Of a stretch of 64,000 nucleotides of DNA, positions 33,593-45,511 are shown piece by piece. The translations under genes were made by a program, and so were the position numbers. The notes below the pieces were generated by a model, which was not told the DNA's origin, did no database searches, and saw only the letters and a program-made list of their open reading frames with translations. Positions within the stretch are counted from its first letter, which is position 1; every line of letters starts with the position of its first letter. Source of the DNA: Serinus canaria (lineage: Eukaryota > Chordata > Aves > Passeriformes > Fringillidae); contig NC_066333.1 of the NCBI RefSeq assembly GCF_022539315.1, forward strand, positions 9,205,001-9,269,000, in the 5' to 3' direction.

Positions 33593-35200
33593 AGAAGAGA
33601 TCCTATTAGAAATACCATGTGTGTGCCTGCATGGAGGGCTGTGCACACAGGGAGGAAGGGACGCGGCGTCTCCTGCAATATTATTCAAGCAATCACATGA
33701 ATCCTGTATTAGACAACTCCTCTGGTTGGTTAGCACTGCCAGGGCTGCAAACGTGTTCTGCTTTAATCCCAGACACAGCACGTTCCTAATCTCAAACGCA
33801 TCAAGCTTGTCCTGGAGGGTTCTGGGGGGGATCTTGTTTGCAGGAGCAGGGAGATGTAGGAGTTCAGGGTCTCAGCAGCCTCGGGGTGCTCCTGCTCTTG
33901 GGGTACATTCAGCATCAGCTCTCCAGGATGGAGGAATTTGTTCTGCCTGGGAGAATGGTACTGCCCTGACACAATGTTCTGGGGGCGAGTTCAGTGGGGA
34001 ATAGCCTCCTGGAAAATATGGCATTTTGAAAGATTAGAAAAACCCCAAGCTTCCTCCTAAATTGTTGAAAACCCCAAACTTAAAGGGTCTGAGTTAAACA
34101 GGCAAAACATGAAAAATGTTGAAATCGGACTCAAACCCCCGTATTGACACCATCAGCCTTAATTTACCCCAGAGTACAGAAATAAAAATTCATAGAGACA
34201 TGATGAAAGGCTGAGAGTATCAGACAGGAATCCAGAGGCTTAACCCTGAATTTACTGCTCCCGCAATGGGTTTGCACTCAGAATATTTTCCATTGTGCAG
34301 ATGCAGATTTTCAGTTTGTATTTTTGTGGGGAGGTTTTTTTGAATAGTTTACTGAATTTGCAATGTATCTCAGAACCAGAATAGAAGCAGTTTACTGTCA
34401 TTTCCCTGTATGTGTGTGTGGATGTTCACATACATGCTTTGAGCATTTTTATGTTGGTATCATTCACAATACAACTACAATATTTATGTTGCTCTTGCTC
34501 TGTGAAGATTTCAAGGTAAAATTCTTCTCACAGCTTGGGGATGTTCATTTACCCAGTATAACATTATTTAAAAAAAAAATAAATCATCTTCCAAGTAGAA
34601 AAAGAGAATTTGATTCAATGGAAGGGGGACAAAGTGAATTGGCAAATTGTGGGCAGGTGCTGGCCCAGCTTCCTCCACATGAATTTGTTAATGCGTCTTA
34701 ATCCTGACCTGCAACACCCTGCCTGGTTAATGCTGTGGCCTCTCATGACCAGGAATTGCAGACTGCTGGGTTGTGTGGCACTAGGCTGGGATTTTGTCTT
34801 TTTCTTTCATTTTTTCCCTGTGTTGTAGGTTGCTGACTACATTTCATTTGTGACCTACATAGGATTTGAATCCAATTCTCTAAATTTTTTGTGAGAATGG
34901 AATTACTCCACTTCTCTTTGTGTGCATGTACATCTATGCTTGCACATTTCCCCCTGTGAAGAAATTTCCACTGCACAGGGATGAAAAAGCGTTATTTTGA
35001 AACAGAGCCCCCAATCTATATATCTTTAAATTGAACGTGGCAGCTCAACACGCTCCCCTTCCTTTTCTTTTGCTGCTCTCTTAATTTGTAAAGGGGTAAT
35101 TATTTGTTGGGGGGTTTTCTTCAGATTTGGGTGGATGCAACGTGGAGCTGAGTGTTGCTATGCAGATTCCTGGTTTGGATGGCAGGAACATAAAGCTCTG
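33593..35200. other. Unannotated non-coding DNA
   Basis: No gene or recognised repeat family. There is an A run at 34569-34580. Confidence 0.55.
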
Positions 35201-35204
35201 CAAA

Positions 35205-35430
35205 GAAGGGCGTCATCTCGGCAATCCGGGGACGCGCGCTCCGGCTCGTGCCTGTGATTTCATCCTTGCAGCAGCGTCCCCCACCCGGGTGAGGTGACTC
35301 CCTGAGCCCAAACAGGGGCTGAACCTTGGGCTGCAGATGAGCAGATTAAAAGTTGGGATAACGGTGTTAATGACGGTGGACATGCAGAGGGTTTGCGGGG
35401 AAGCGCCACGTCGCGCTCCCAAAATGCGAT
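35205..35430. other. CpG-enriched patch
   Basis: Two CpG clusters are visible, at about 35212-35290 (including GGGGACGCGCGCTCCGG) and 35361-35430 (including CACGTCGCGCTC). The sequence between is ordinary. It is a candidate unmethylated regulatory element or a remnant of a CpG island. No TATA or initiator arrangement is clear. Confidence 0.4.
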
Positions 35431-36750
35431 TTGTGTAGGGAAGCACTGTCATTGCCTGGTTTTTGTGTTTTGGTGGAGAAGCAACTGTCTGTTTTTATAA
35501 CTGTGTATCTAAAAACCAGTGTAAATATATGCATCATCCTGCAAAATAATAGAGAAACCAGTGCATCCATGGAGTTCACTGAATAAACTGAGCATTTATT
35601 CGTTTGCACTTACAAAAAATGCAAACTTCCCCCACAGAGTTATCCTCTCATTTCATTCCTCTATTGCTATTTTTTCTCTGGTTTTTTTGCTTGCATGTAG
35701 CTGAATTCAACAAACAATGTTGAAATCAGGGTTGTCCCTACCCCGCTGTACACTCTGCCTTTTGCTGTGTTTTTCCTTCAGCTGCTGACAAAGGCGAGAA
35801 CCCAAATGCTGGGTGATTATGGTCAGGTTTTCCAATCTTTCCATCAGATCTCTTACTTCAAACTATTAATAACTCCATTCCAGGAGAGTCATAACTGTCA
35901 TGTAAATGCATCTTTCCCTGTATACATAATACAGGAACCTGAGAGAGTTTTCAGAACAAGCCAAAGAACATGGTGAAAATTTATGTATTTTCCCAGGCTA
36001 GGTTGTAAGAGCTGGATTCACAAATGTGGGCTATTTTTTTTTTTTACCAACAATTTTTCATTTATTTTTAATTTAATCACATGTTTTAGTTTTCAGGCAC
36101 ATTCTGAAAAATGATCTCTTTATAAAATATGCAGTCTTCTTCACAGTCTTATTACATCACTACTGCACTGGGAGAGACATCTCTCTAAATTGAAAACCAT
36201 CTTTAATGAATTGTTGTTTTATTTTAGGATCCCTTTAGGTTTCCTAGAACATTCAGTCTGAGTTGTCTGTCTGAAGGAATTTGGACCTAACAAATCAATA
36301 TAAAAAAATATTCTGCAGCCCTTGACCTGGATCACAGCAACTCCCTGTGTTATAAAACAAAGGGCTGTGGTGAAGGGGGGAAATCCCACTGTGAAGTAGA
36401 AAATCAGCATTATTGCTTAGCTGCGGATTTGGAATCAAATCGCATGTAAGATTTTAAAATTTGATGGAAAACTGTGACCTTCTACTTTACCTGCAACTGT
36501 AGTGGAAGACAGTGACCCTAGAAGAATGTGATTTATTGGTGAGATAAAGTGAGCTGTAAAATATGAGGAGGATGGGTTATTGTCAGTAAAAAGCATACAG
36601 ACAAGGGGGAAAAAAAATCTGAACCTTAATTGCTAGTGAAGGAAATATAGAGAAGGAAAGAGGGAGATGAAGGGGAGAACAAGAGCATCCCCAGTGGCAA
36701 AATGGTTAAAAGAGACGACTAAAATCCAGCAAAAAATCAAGCAGTCAAGT
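35431..36750. other. Unannotated AT-rich non-coding DNA
   Basis: No gene is recognised. A good acceptor-like TTTTTCCTTCAG ends at 35781 and is followed by an open frame to 35976, but I see no matching donor with coding character. Confidence 0.5.
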
Positions 36751-36754
36751 AGTT

Positions 36755-36990
36755 AATTGACTTTGCTTTAATCAGCCCAATGAATATTCATTAGTGTGCT
36801 GGTCCTAATCATGGGGGCCATGTTGTCCGCATTTAGCAAGCGCACGCTCAGCATCATGCATGCCTCAACAGCTTCCCTTCCTCTCCGCACTGACATTAAA
36901 TTTAGAGGCTTTGCGCCTTCCCAGCTCGAAGGGAGCGGGATTGGCCCAGCTGCTCGCTCCGAGATGCCATAGCAACCCCTGGCTCGTTGC
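36755..36990. promoter_or_regulatory. Candidate conserved non-coding element with palindrome
   Basis: Unique sequence with ATGAATATTCAT at 36780-36791, a perfect 12-bp palindrome similar in layout to POU-dimer sites, followed by ATTAG and CCTAATCATGG homeodomain-like words. CpG-containing sequence follows (GCGCACGCTCAGC, then CTTTGCGCC). The mix of AT-rich palindrome and retained CpG suggests an element under constraint; this is not proven. Confidence 0.4.
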
Positions 36991-37000
36991 CTTGGAAACA

Positions 37001-37048
37001 TTTTTTTTTGTAATTTTTTTCCTTTTTTTTTCTTTTTTTTTTTTTTTT
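37001..37048. repeat. T-rich tract
   Basis: Successive runs of 8 to 18 T are interrupted by single G, C or AA. It reads as poly-Lys on the minus strand in the spurious open frames 36768-37223 and 36865-37230. Confidence 0.85.
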
Positions 37049-37369
37049 GTGTGTGAGGGCCTGAGCCAGTAATCCATAGGCTTAACGTAGAAAATATGTC
37101 TTTGTGGGGCATGTGTGTATAGATATAGAGATGTAAGGCAGAGATTGAATGGGCGGAAGGCAAGTGCGTCTTCCATTGTGTGGCTTTCACGGCAGGAATG
37201 GGGTGAGGGATCTCCTCCTCCACAGCCCAAGCTCTGCTGTGGGTTATGAGCTTTTCATTTTCTATTTTATTTTATTTAAATTAAAAATGCATCAGCTCTC
37301 TCGGTTCATTTCCAGACCCGTTCAAAGGGAGGAGGAATATTTCTCTCGGCTGTAGCCCTCCCCTCCCCA

Positions 37370-37600
37370 CCCTAGGAAGAAGCAGCGAGTGCTTTAAGGG
37401 CTATAGGACCCTATTATCCACATCGAGTTGAAGTTCCTCCTCCTGAAGGAGGTGGGTCTGGAAATGAGCTGCCCCATAAATCAATGGAGAAGCGCAGGCA
37501 TGGAGCTGGAGTCACGGAGCGGTGAGTGCGGCTGCTGCTCCTCACGTTCCGGCTGCTTCTCCCTTCGCGCGAGCAGGGGGAGGCTCCTGCTGGAGATTGG
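37370..37600. promoter_or_regulatory. CpG-containing candidate promoter or enhancer
   Basis: The left half is AT/GC mixed unique sequence (GGGCTATAGGACCCTATTAT, CCCCATAAATCAATGG). The right half, 37490-37580, has eight or so CpG, including TTCGCGCGAG. A donor-like GCG-GTGAGT occurs at about 37520. It could be a first exon with its promoter, or an enhancer. No open frame with recognisable product leads out of it. Confidence 0.3.
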
Positions 37601-38190
37601 TTCAGCCAACGCAACTCCAATCCCACTCCAGTCTCTTAATATTCCAGATGTTGCTGGGGAAAAAATTACGATGTCCTGATCCTGGTGTTTTAGGAGTAGT
37701 TTGTGTTTCTGCCTCCCTGAAAGAAAAGAAATGAAAAAGCAGCAAAGTCCCCAGCTGTGTCAGACCCAGCATTATGGGCTTTAAAAACAGAATTTAAAAG
37801 CAAGGGGGAAAAACACCCCAAAAAACAACAAACCAACCTAATATATTCAGAATGCCTGCAAGGAATTTTGGAGCTGGGAAATCCAAATGGTTAATGTTGT
37901 CTGGTAAATAAAGCTCATCCCTTAAAGCAAATTTAAAAAAAAACAAAAAAAAACCAGTCCTGACCCAGTGAGGCATCATCTCCAGTGGAACAAAACAGCT
38001 GCAGGGAAAATGCGCAAAAACAACCCGTCCTCTTTGGACTCGGGCTGTGCGCGTGCGAGCTGCCTTGTAAAACACTCAGGGTAAAGATGAAAGCTGCACA
38101 GGAATCCAGAAATAGTCCTGCAGAAGATTAAGCAATAGGTGCTTTCAAAAAAGCATTAGTAATTTCCTAATATCTATCGTGACTTTTTTT
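37601..38190. other. Unannotated non-coding DNA
   Basis: Nothing recognised except A/C-rich low-complexity segments at 37800-37840 and 37934-37954. Confidence 0.55.
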
Positions 38191-38199
38191 TTTTAATAG

Positions 38200-38282
38200 C
38201 TCTTAAGATAGAGCAGAAATGGCTACAAGTGAGAAACTAATTCAGAAGCTGCGAGAGGAATTGGGTTTGGTCTCTACGAGAG
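38200..38282 (+). other. Candidate start-codon exon
   Basis: A long polypyrimidine run ending TTAATAG (acceptor at 38199) precedes a short leader and an ATG at 38219 in a fair Kozak context (GCAGAAATGG). The frame begins MATSEKLIQKLREELG and looks helix-forming. It continues to a stop at 38291. If the exon ended at 38282 its phase would match the candidate exon at 40394, but the donor there (GAG then GTTTTT) is weak. A stronger donor-like CAA-GTGAGA occurs at 38226-38234. The protein is not recognised; chance is quite possible. Confidence 0.2.
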
Positions 38283-38290
38283 GTTTTTTT

Positions 38291-40385
38291 TAATGTTTCT
38301 ATTATCGTTATCTTAAATTATTCAAAAGTGTCATTTTGAGCTCACAGTGCAGGCACATGGTTTAATGAAAGCAGATGAAGAAGGATCCTCCTTATTGAAA
38401 AAAAAAAAAAGGAGATCCATTGTCCCATCTCCTGCCACCTGTGATGGGAAAGGTCCTGCTGGTTCAGCATTGTGTCCTGGGGGGAGCATAACTGGAAAAC
38501 AGGGCTCGTTTTTTTGGCCCATCAGGAAAATGTTCTGTAATGATGCCAAAAATGTGAGGATGGTCAGGGCTTGTTCTCAGGGCAGCACAGAAAGGGGCAA
38601 ACTTTATTTACCCCGATTCCCATGTCCTAAATGGCATCAAAACCCCATTAGACATCTCCAGCGGGTGTAGGGCTCAAGATGTCAGACTGTGATTTGGGCA
38701 ATGGTCCAGGCACCAGTTCTGGCCAGTGTGGGTGGGAAATTGTGTCTCAACATCTGTATCTGCACAGAAGAAGATAAGGTTAATCAGCCTCCAGTTCCCC
38801 ATCAAAGAGAACTACTGTTGTTTGCAACATTTTTAAGTGTGAAAGGAAAAAAATCTGCCACCCACGACCAAATGTCAAGATTGAAGGCTGGTGGCTTGAT
38901 CTCCAAGGTCTTCAGCAGCTTCCATCTGGCTCGGGCAGCCCTGCTGCCATCCTGAGCACAGCTCAGTGGGGGCCATTTCCGGCAGGAAAAGATGGATATT
39001 TTGGGAGGAAGAGAGGTTTAGGATGCCTTTTAGTGGGCATTTTTTTTGTTTCTTTGTGGCTTGGTTTTTGTTGTTTTGTATTTGGTTTGGTTTGTTTGCT
39101 TTTTTAAAATAAAATTTAAATTCACCAGCAATTATAGCTGCAAGAATGGAGAGGAGAGAGAATTGTGAAATGCATGAATCAAGAAAGAACTGATTTAAAG
39201 CAGGCTATCAGAGCTCCTGGGAAAGATCATTTTATCCCAAGAAGCATCGAGGCAGAAGGACTCATAGGATCCAAGAGTGGCAGAGCACTGATGTGAGACA
39301 AAGAGCTCCTGGGGAGGGAGTGAGGAGGAAAAGTAGGTTAAAAAAATATTGACAGTGAATTTCCAGGGGAAATTTTTAATCTTGATAGATCCATTTCTCT
39401 ACAAAAAATTGTTTTGGGAAATTTCTCAAATGTGTTTAGGAAGTCCAGACCAAAGTACACTAGGGAAAATCCTTCCTGTAGCTCTACTAAGGAGCATTCA
39501 TTAAAAGAATACCATATTGGGAATAATTTTAGTTTTGTGCTCATATTTTGTTGATTCGAATCTCTGACTGGAGTCTACTTCCTCCTCATGGTTAATTTTG
39601 AGAGCTGTTTGTGATCTATTGAAAAGACATCATCAATTAATTTTGTGTGGGGAATATACAATCAAACACTGAGCATAATGAGCTGTCCCTTAGGCCAGTA
39701 GTGCCATGGGCCTGGCATCTCCTCCAGGGGCTTTCCTGTGGTTTGAATCTGGTTTGTGCTGGTACAAATGACTATGGAGGTGAAGGACAGGACTGTTCCT
39801 CTTGGAAATCTTGAAAATGGAGGCAAAAAAAAAAAAGGCAGTGAACCCCTGCTCTCAAGGACAAGGCAGTACATGTTGGTCAGAGGATGCACCTCTGCAT
39901 TCAGAAATGGTTGAGTAGTTTGCCTTGGTACTGGTGGAAATGCATAAAATTGCCCTGGTTTGTATGGGGAATCATCTTGCAGGTTGTGCTGATGGTCCCT
40001 GGAAATTCATCCTTTGTTAACCTGGTATTGTTTTAATTGTTCTCTTGGGAACGGAAAATACTGAATTTGGTAATAAACTGCCCTGGTGAAAATGATAAGG
40101 TGTCTTGGAGCAGTTTTGGGCCAGCCTCAGTTTCAAATGTGGCAAAAGGCAAGAAAGAAAAGAGCTGGAAAAGAACAGTCCTCCAAGTGAATAAAGATCA
40201 AAGAACTGATGTTGTCCAACAAAAATGAGGATATACCTGTGGAGAATATTTTTTTTGCAAAATTTAATCTGAACAGCCCTAATACAATGCAAAGATAAAA
40301 ATAAAGCCTATAGAGCTTTTAAAAAATGGTATATGGATATAATGTTTTTTTCTTTTGATTTGTTCTTTCAGTATTTTCCTTTTTT
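38291..40385. other. Unannotated non-coding DNA
   Basis: No gene or recognised repeat family. A T/G-rich low-complexity tract of TTTGG and TTTTG words lies at 39040-39105, and A runs occur at 38398-38411 and 39825-39836. Confidence 0.55.
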
Positions 40386-40393
40386 TTCCTTAG

Positions 40394-40458
40394 CTACAAA
40401 AAGCCCAGTGCTCTTGAGGAACAAGAAACCCCCAAAGCTTAACCAGCCAAAAAGCAAG
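40394..40458 (+). CDS. Putative internal coding exon, unknown protein
   Basis: A strong acceptor (TTTTTTTTCCTTAG ending at 40393) and a strong donor (AAG then GTAAGC at 40459) bound 65 bp. Only one frame is open, and its codon choice looks protein-like: it encodes a basic, proline-containing segment with LLRNKKPPKLNQPKSK. Entry is phase 1 (the first two bases complete a codon) and exit is phase 0. The next plus-strand candidate at 59838 enters at phase 0, and the upstream candidate at 38200 can exit at phase 1. I do not recognise the protein. Splice decoys of similar length occur, so this is a hypothesis. Confidence 0.3.
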
Positions 40459-43400
40459 GTAAGCATGATTATTTTTTCTTTTTCCTTCATTCTTAAGTTA
40501 TCAGTAACTGAGGTTTTTTAAATAGAAATTGATCTTGGAGTTCAACAGCATTATATCTGCTGAGCCACAGAGCCAATGTGTGCACAGAAAAGTGCTTTTT
40601 GTGTTAGTGCTGCAAACCCAGAGCAATGCTCCTCCCCAGGTGTGGCCGAGGAAGATGCACGCACCACGGACAGAGCACATTTGAGATGGCTGCTCCCTCC
40701 TCTCAAAGGCTGCTCAGAAAAGCACCAAGCAGCCCTGCTGGTGCCATTTCACGCCTGGTGCCTTCACTAAAGCTGGAGGCAGAGCAGGCAGGGAGCTGGA
40801 GGTCAAGGGCCAGCTCAGCTCGATGCATCACACAGCCTCCCTTCAAATCTTACCTGCCCAACCTGCAAAGCTTTTGCAGCGAGGCAGAGCACAAGCCAAT
40901 CCCCCTCTGCGATTAAAGATGGAAAAATCCCTTCTTTTATGCAATTGTGTCTCTTCTCATCTCTATTTTTGTCATTGGCTGACAGGGTGGGAAGAGAGAA
41001 GGAAAGGATGGGTAGGGAGGCACCAGAGAGAGGAAAATTACCACCAGATCAGGCAATTGAAGTGAGGAGGGAGAGAGAAGGAGAAAACAGTGGCTAATTC
41101 CTGAAGCTGCCCCCTGCAAAGAGAGTTCAGGCTCCTTTACATGTGCTTGAGCCAGGACCATAAAGCCCTAACTTAAGTAGGTTTCTCTCCCAAGAAGGAC
41201 TCATCTCCTTCCTGAAAGCAGCATCATCAAGCAATGTGCTTCTGAACACACAGCCCCAGTGGTGGTGGGTGCGAGGCTGCTGCTCTGCTGCCAGTTTTAT
41301 CCTAAACTCCTGGTGTATCAGGCAGCCTGTCTCTCAATAAATTCAGATATCAATTGCAAACAGGAGTAAGGAATGGGCTACTTTGTGCCCAGCAGCCTTC
41401 CCTTACCCATGGCATGCTCCAAGCAGAGGGGCAAACCCAAAGGTGCCACCCATCTTCTGCTTTCAAACCATGGCAGTGCTGCAGAGATTTGTGTTGGGTC
41501 ATTTCCTGCTGAAATGGGAAGAGTGCTTGTCTCAGGTTTTTCAATTAATGGAGTTGTCTAAAGGTTGAGATTTCAGAGAAATTTGGGGTTTGGCTTGGAA
41601 GGACTGGCTTCTTCACTGAGAACTTTACTGTTCAGCTAACTGGAAAGTCTCAAATGAGGAAGAATGTGTTGTGTTAAATAGTTCTGCAGAACAATGATTT
41701 TTTGAAAACAAAACAGCAGTGACCAGAAAGAAAACCCCAACAAACAAAATAATATTTATTTCTGCCATGGCAGCTCTGTGAACTGAAAATGGGATGTTTT
41801 GTTTTGCTGGGCTTGTGTGCAGAAAGTGATTGTATCCAGTTGCAGACAAAAATTACATCTGGGTCTTGGAAGGAGGAAAAGGAGGGTGGGAAGATCTATG
41901 TCTGCAGAATCACTGATGCAGGAAGATGCAAGTGCTGTGTTGTGTCTAGTTGCATCATGTGTGAATCCATCAGTGACTTAAAGAAACAGCAAACTCAGTG
42001 CAACCTCTTTCTGTGGTTTTTCCATCTGCTCCCTGATCTGCTGGTGATGAATGTTTGGCTTTGCCATCTCCTACCCTCGAGATGTCCTCTGTGGGAGCTC
42101 TGAGTGATTTTTTCTCAGCTGAAAAAGTATCCAGGAATATCTTCAAACTTTTATGGAAAAACCCTTTGTGAAATTGTTACTGTGAATGCTGCACTGCTGT
42201 TGTATCAATGCAATGTTTGTTGAGGACTTCATGGGTAAAGTGTCTGTTAAAATTTTGCTCTCTTCTCTCTTAAAACACCAGTAAGATGTCATTATGGGTG
42301 GAAAAAAGGCTACTTCAGCTTATAGGTTTGGGTGTAAGTGTAGGACTTGAGTCCATAAGGTGCTGATTTTGAGGTCAGAGTTGTTCTGTGAAACTGAAGA
42401 TTGAGTTTAGTCTTGGGAATAATTCCCTTCCCAAACCCTTGTGCACAATTTAGCGTTATACTCTAAACCAAATCCTTCTCCTATATTGTTCATTGAATCT
42501 CAGGAGAGCTGTCTGCCTCCACAAGGAATCCATCAGCCCAGACCAACAGGCTCATGTTCAGGTCTTGGCCTGCTCGGGGACTGACCATTTTAATTTTTAG
42601 ACCAGTTTTGTGTGGGGGGAAAACAGTTCTGTGCCATATGAAGCAGTGTGTAGGTGTCTCTGTCTATCAGTTTCCATAATATTTTTTTTTTAGCCTGTCA
42701 GCTAATCTCTCCCAGTTTTGACAGAGGTAGAAGTCTCAATGATATTTCATTCCTAGTAGTTTCCCTAGCATGGGCAGTGGAGGAGAGGGCAAATCCCATT
42801 GCTGCCCCCCTGAAGGGAAGGGATCTGCACAGTTCATAACTGATAGAGGTAAGAGACTCCACCTCAGCAGAAGGTATTTTGAAAAATCAGGCAGAAGTAT
42901 CCCTTTTCATTTATTTACCATTTGCTCATTCACCCATTGAAGGATTTGCTTTCTCAAGTGGGCAATGGTCACCACAGAATGGTCCTGGGGAGCTCTGTCT
43001 CTGTTGTGTTGGGCTGGGGGCTGCCAAGAAGGTGGTGGGAATTGGGTCAGACCTGGATGCTTCTCTTTCTGCCTGTCCCAGGACCTCCTGTCCCAGTACA
43101 TTCCCATTTGTAATGATTAAAAAATGTAATTGACATCTGAAATACAGCCTTCATTACTGTGGGTGGTTTCAGTATCAGTGGGGTTGGTACCACACAGATT
43201 TTGGACATTCTGTAGAAACACCCATGACTTCACTGACTCATAATGAGAGCAAGGATAGTGCTAGACACAGCAGAACCCCCGAAATGTTTTGGCAGTGACA
43301 ACTGGGGCCGTGCTGCCTTTCGCTCTGCAGCAATTGCAGGAATTGTACATTAATGTGAGACAATGACACTGCCCTGATGTTGGCCAAGCTTTGTGCTGCT

Positions 43401-45447
43401 GAACTTTACACTAATGCCTGCGTGGAGAATGACTGGGGTCAGACAAGAAAAAGGCTGGAAAGCTGTTGGCTGCTACCCCAGAGATCCTCTAGCGGTTCCA
43501 CATCCCCTCATTGTGCCGTCATTTGTGCGCACGAGTTTATTACCAGAGAAGGGCTGTTGTGTTAGCAAAGACTGTCCTCAATGCTGGCAATTTGGTTTTG
43601 TCATGGTAATACAGCGCCGATGCACTGCAGACACAAAAGTGAGTTCTGCTTGGCTTGGCAAAGAGATTTTCACATAGCTGCTGGGTGAGTCCATTGGTTT
43701 CTCAGTGTTCCTGAACAGGAGTGGGTCAATGGCAATTTTTAGGAAGGCAGATGCCCCTTGCTGAGCTTGTCTGACTATAAAGTGCTACACAAGACGTGCG
43801 ACATACATAGCATCCTCAGCCCTCTGTGTAACTCGCAGACTGTTAAAAGTGCACAGCAGGAATGAGAACTCTTTTAATCCACTGAATTTGCTGTTTAGCA
43901 TGACCTGAATAATCCGGTGGGGCTAACGTGATCTTCAGCACTAGCACTCAACTGCCTGTTATCCTCTTTGAAGCTGCAGGATATCAAAAATATCTGACTG
44001 GTTTGGACTTGGATAGTGCCTGTGTGTAATTTGTTTTTCAGTGATATTGTTCCAGGCTCTGCTGTTCTCAATGCCAGCGAGGCTGTTCCTGTGTGAACTT
44101 TTTTAGATAGGATCTCTCTCGATCATGCTACTTCTGTTGACCACAGCTGCCTGTTCATCATCACTTCCTTTATGTTTTCTCTTTGGTGGGAAATGAAAAG
44201 TAGAGGAGGGCAGAGCCAGCGTAGGGAAGCTAAAAATGTGTCAGTAACTGCCTGGCAGGAGGCAGACTCTTTCCTCCAGATTGCCGGATACATGAAGGTA
44301 CAGCCTTGATTGGTGCAAATTGCCATAGATGAGAAACTATTCGTATTCATTCAAATTTATAGCAGCTCTGTGGATGTTTAAATTCCTCCCCCTGTTTAGC
44401 AGTGCCCTGATGAGCCACAGCACAGAACTGGTGGGATGACGGAGATGAAGAATTGAACCAAAACGTGGCTGGTGATGTCAGTGGTCAGTGTGTGGTTACA
44501 CCTTTCTGCAGAATGTGTGTCCTTTCTCAAAGAAATAATCATGTGGGAAATGGAGACGTATCTTGGGAAGGGTCTCCTGTTACTCCAGAGCTCTCTGGTT
44601 GTGTCTGACTTGTAATCTGACAACCCTTCTGAGAGCTTCTCTGGGGTTATGAGAAAAGACAAACTTTCAAACCCAGCATCCTTAAGAGGGCATCCAAATG
44701 CTACACTGTACAAAGGGATTGAAATTAGCTCTAAATGCAGTTGGCTTTACCTGCTTTATGAAAAAGAGAAATATATTTTAAAAGGATATGTTTCATGTAA
44801 TCATGCTGGGTTTATCAAGTGCAGAAAGATGTCTCCTAACAATACCCAGGAAGATTACAATTGTCAATCAGAGAAGAGGTCCTGTTCGTGCCTCTTTGCC
44901 TCACTCCCCTGCTGTTCTGATTTTTCTGGGCATAGCAGCACTGAACAAGGTGAAGAGTGTAAAGAAAGCTATTTAACCATCAAAAGACAGTGCCAGCCAA
45001 GCACTGAGCTGAACTTCAGCTCCTCAGTGCCAATAATGAAGTTTTCAAAGGGAGAAATGTGCACAACAGCAAGAGTGGAAGCCATCCTGTGTGGTCCCAT
45101 AAATGGTACACTCCTTCTGGGGCTCCACAATAGCACAAGGGCTGCTGCAAAGTGGGCAAAGCCCTTCCTGAAGGGCTCGTGGAGCTTTTCAGCTCATTGC
45201 AGGATCCTCAGAAACCCTCAGCATCCTCCTCCTCTTGGCACGGCAGGGTCGATAAAATCAGATCAAGGCTTAGTATTTCTAAACAAAAGGGAGTGGTTAA
45301 ATGGGCTTTTAAACACTGGAACCTGTCCAGCTCTTTGGGAGGCAGAGCCCGGAGAGGCGGGGGTGAGGAGAAAGCTCAAGGTGCCAAACTTGGGGTAGAG
45401 TGGCACTTGTGAGCAAAGTTGTTGGAAAGTCATTTTGTTGCTTGTGT

Positions 45448-45453
<6 letters not shown>
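40459..45453. other. Unannotated non-coding DNA, possibly intronic
   Basis: If the candidates at 40394 and 59838 are real, this is the start of their intron. No repeat family is recognised. The stretch contains an open frame of 249 codons at 44649-45398, noted as unusual in length but lacking any recognisable domain or exon boundary. Confidence 0.5.

Positions 45454-45508
<55 letters not shown>
45454..45508. repeat. (TG)n microsatellite, about 27 units
   Basis: An uninterrupted alternating GT run of 55 bases. It reads as Cys-Val on the plus strand and Thr-His on the minus strand in four overlapping open frames, all spurious. Long TG tracts can adopt Z-DNA and are length-polymorphic. Confidence 0.97.

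Positions 45509-45511
<3 letters not shown>

Noticed and set aside
36768..37230. Minus-strand open frames with a poly-Lys stretch
   Set aside because: The Lys run is the T-rich tract at 37001-37048 read in reverse; nothing else in the frame is recognisable.
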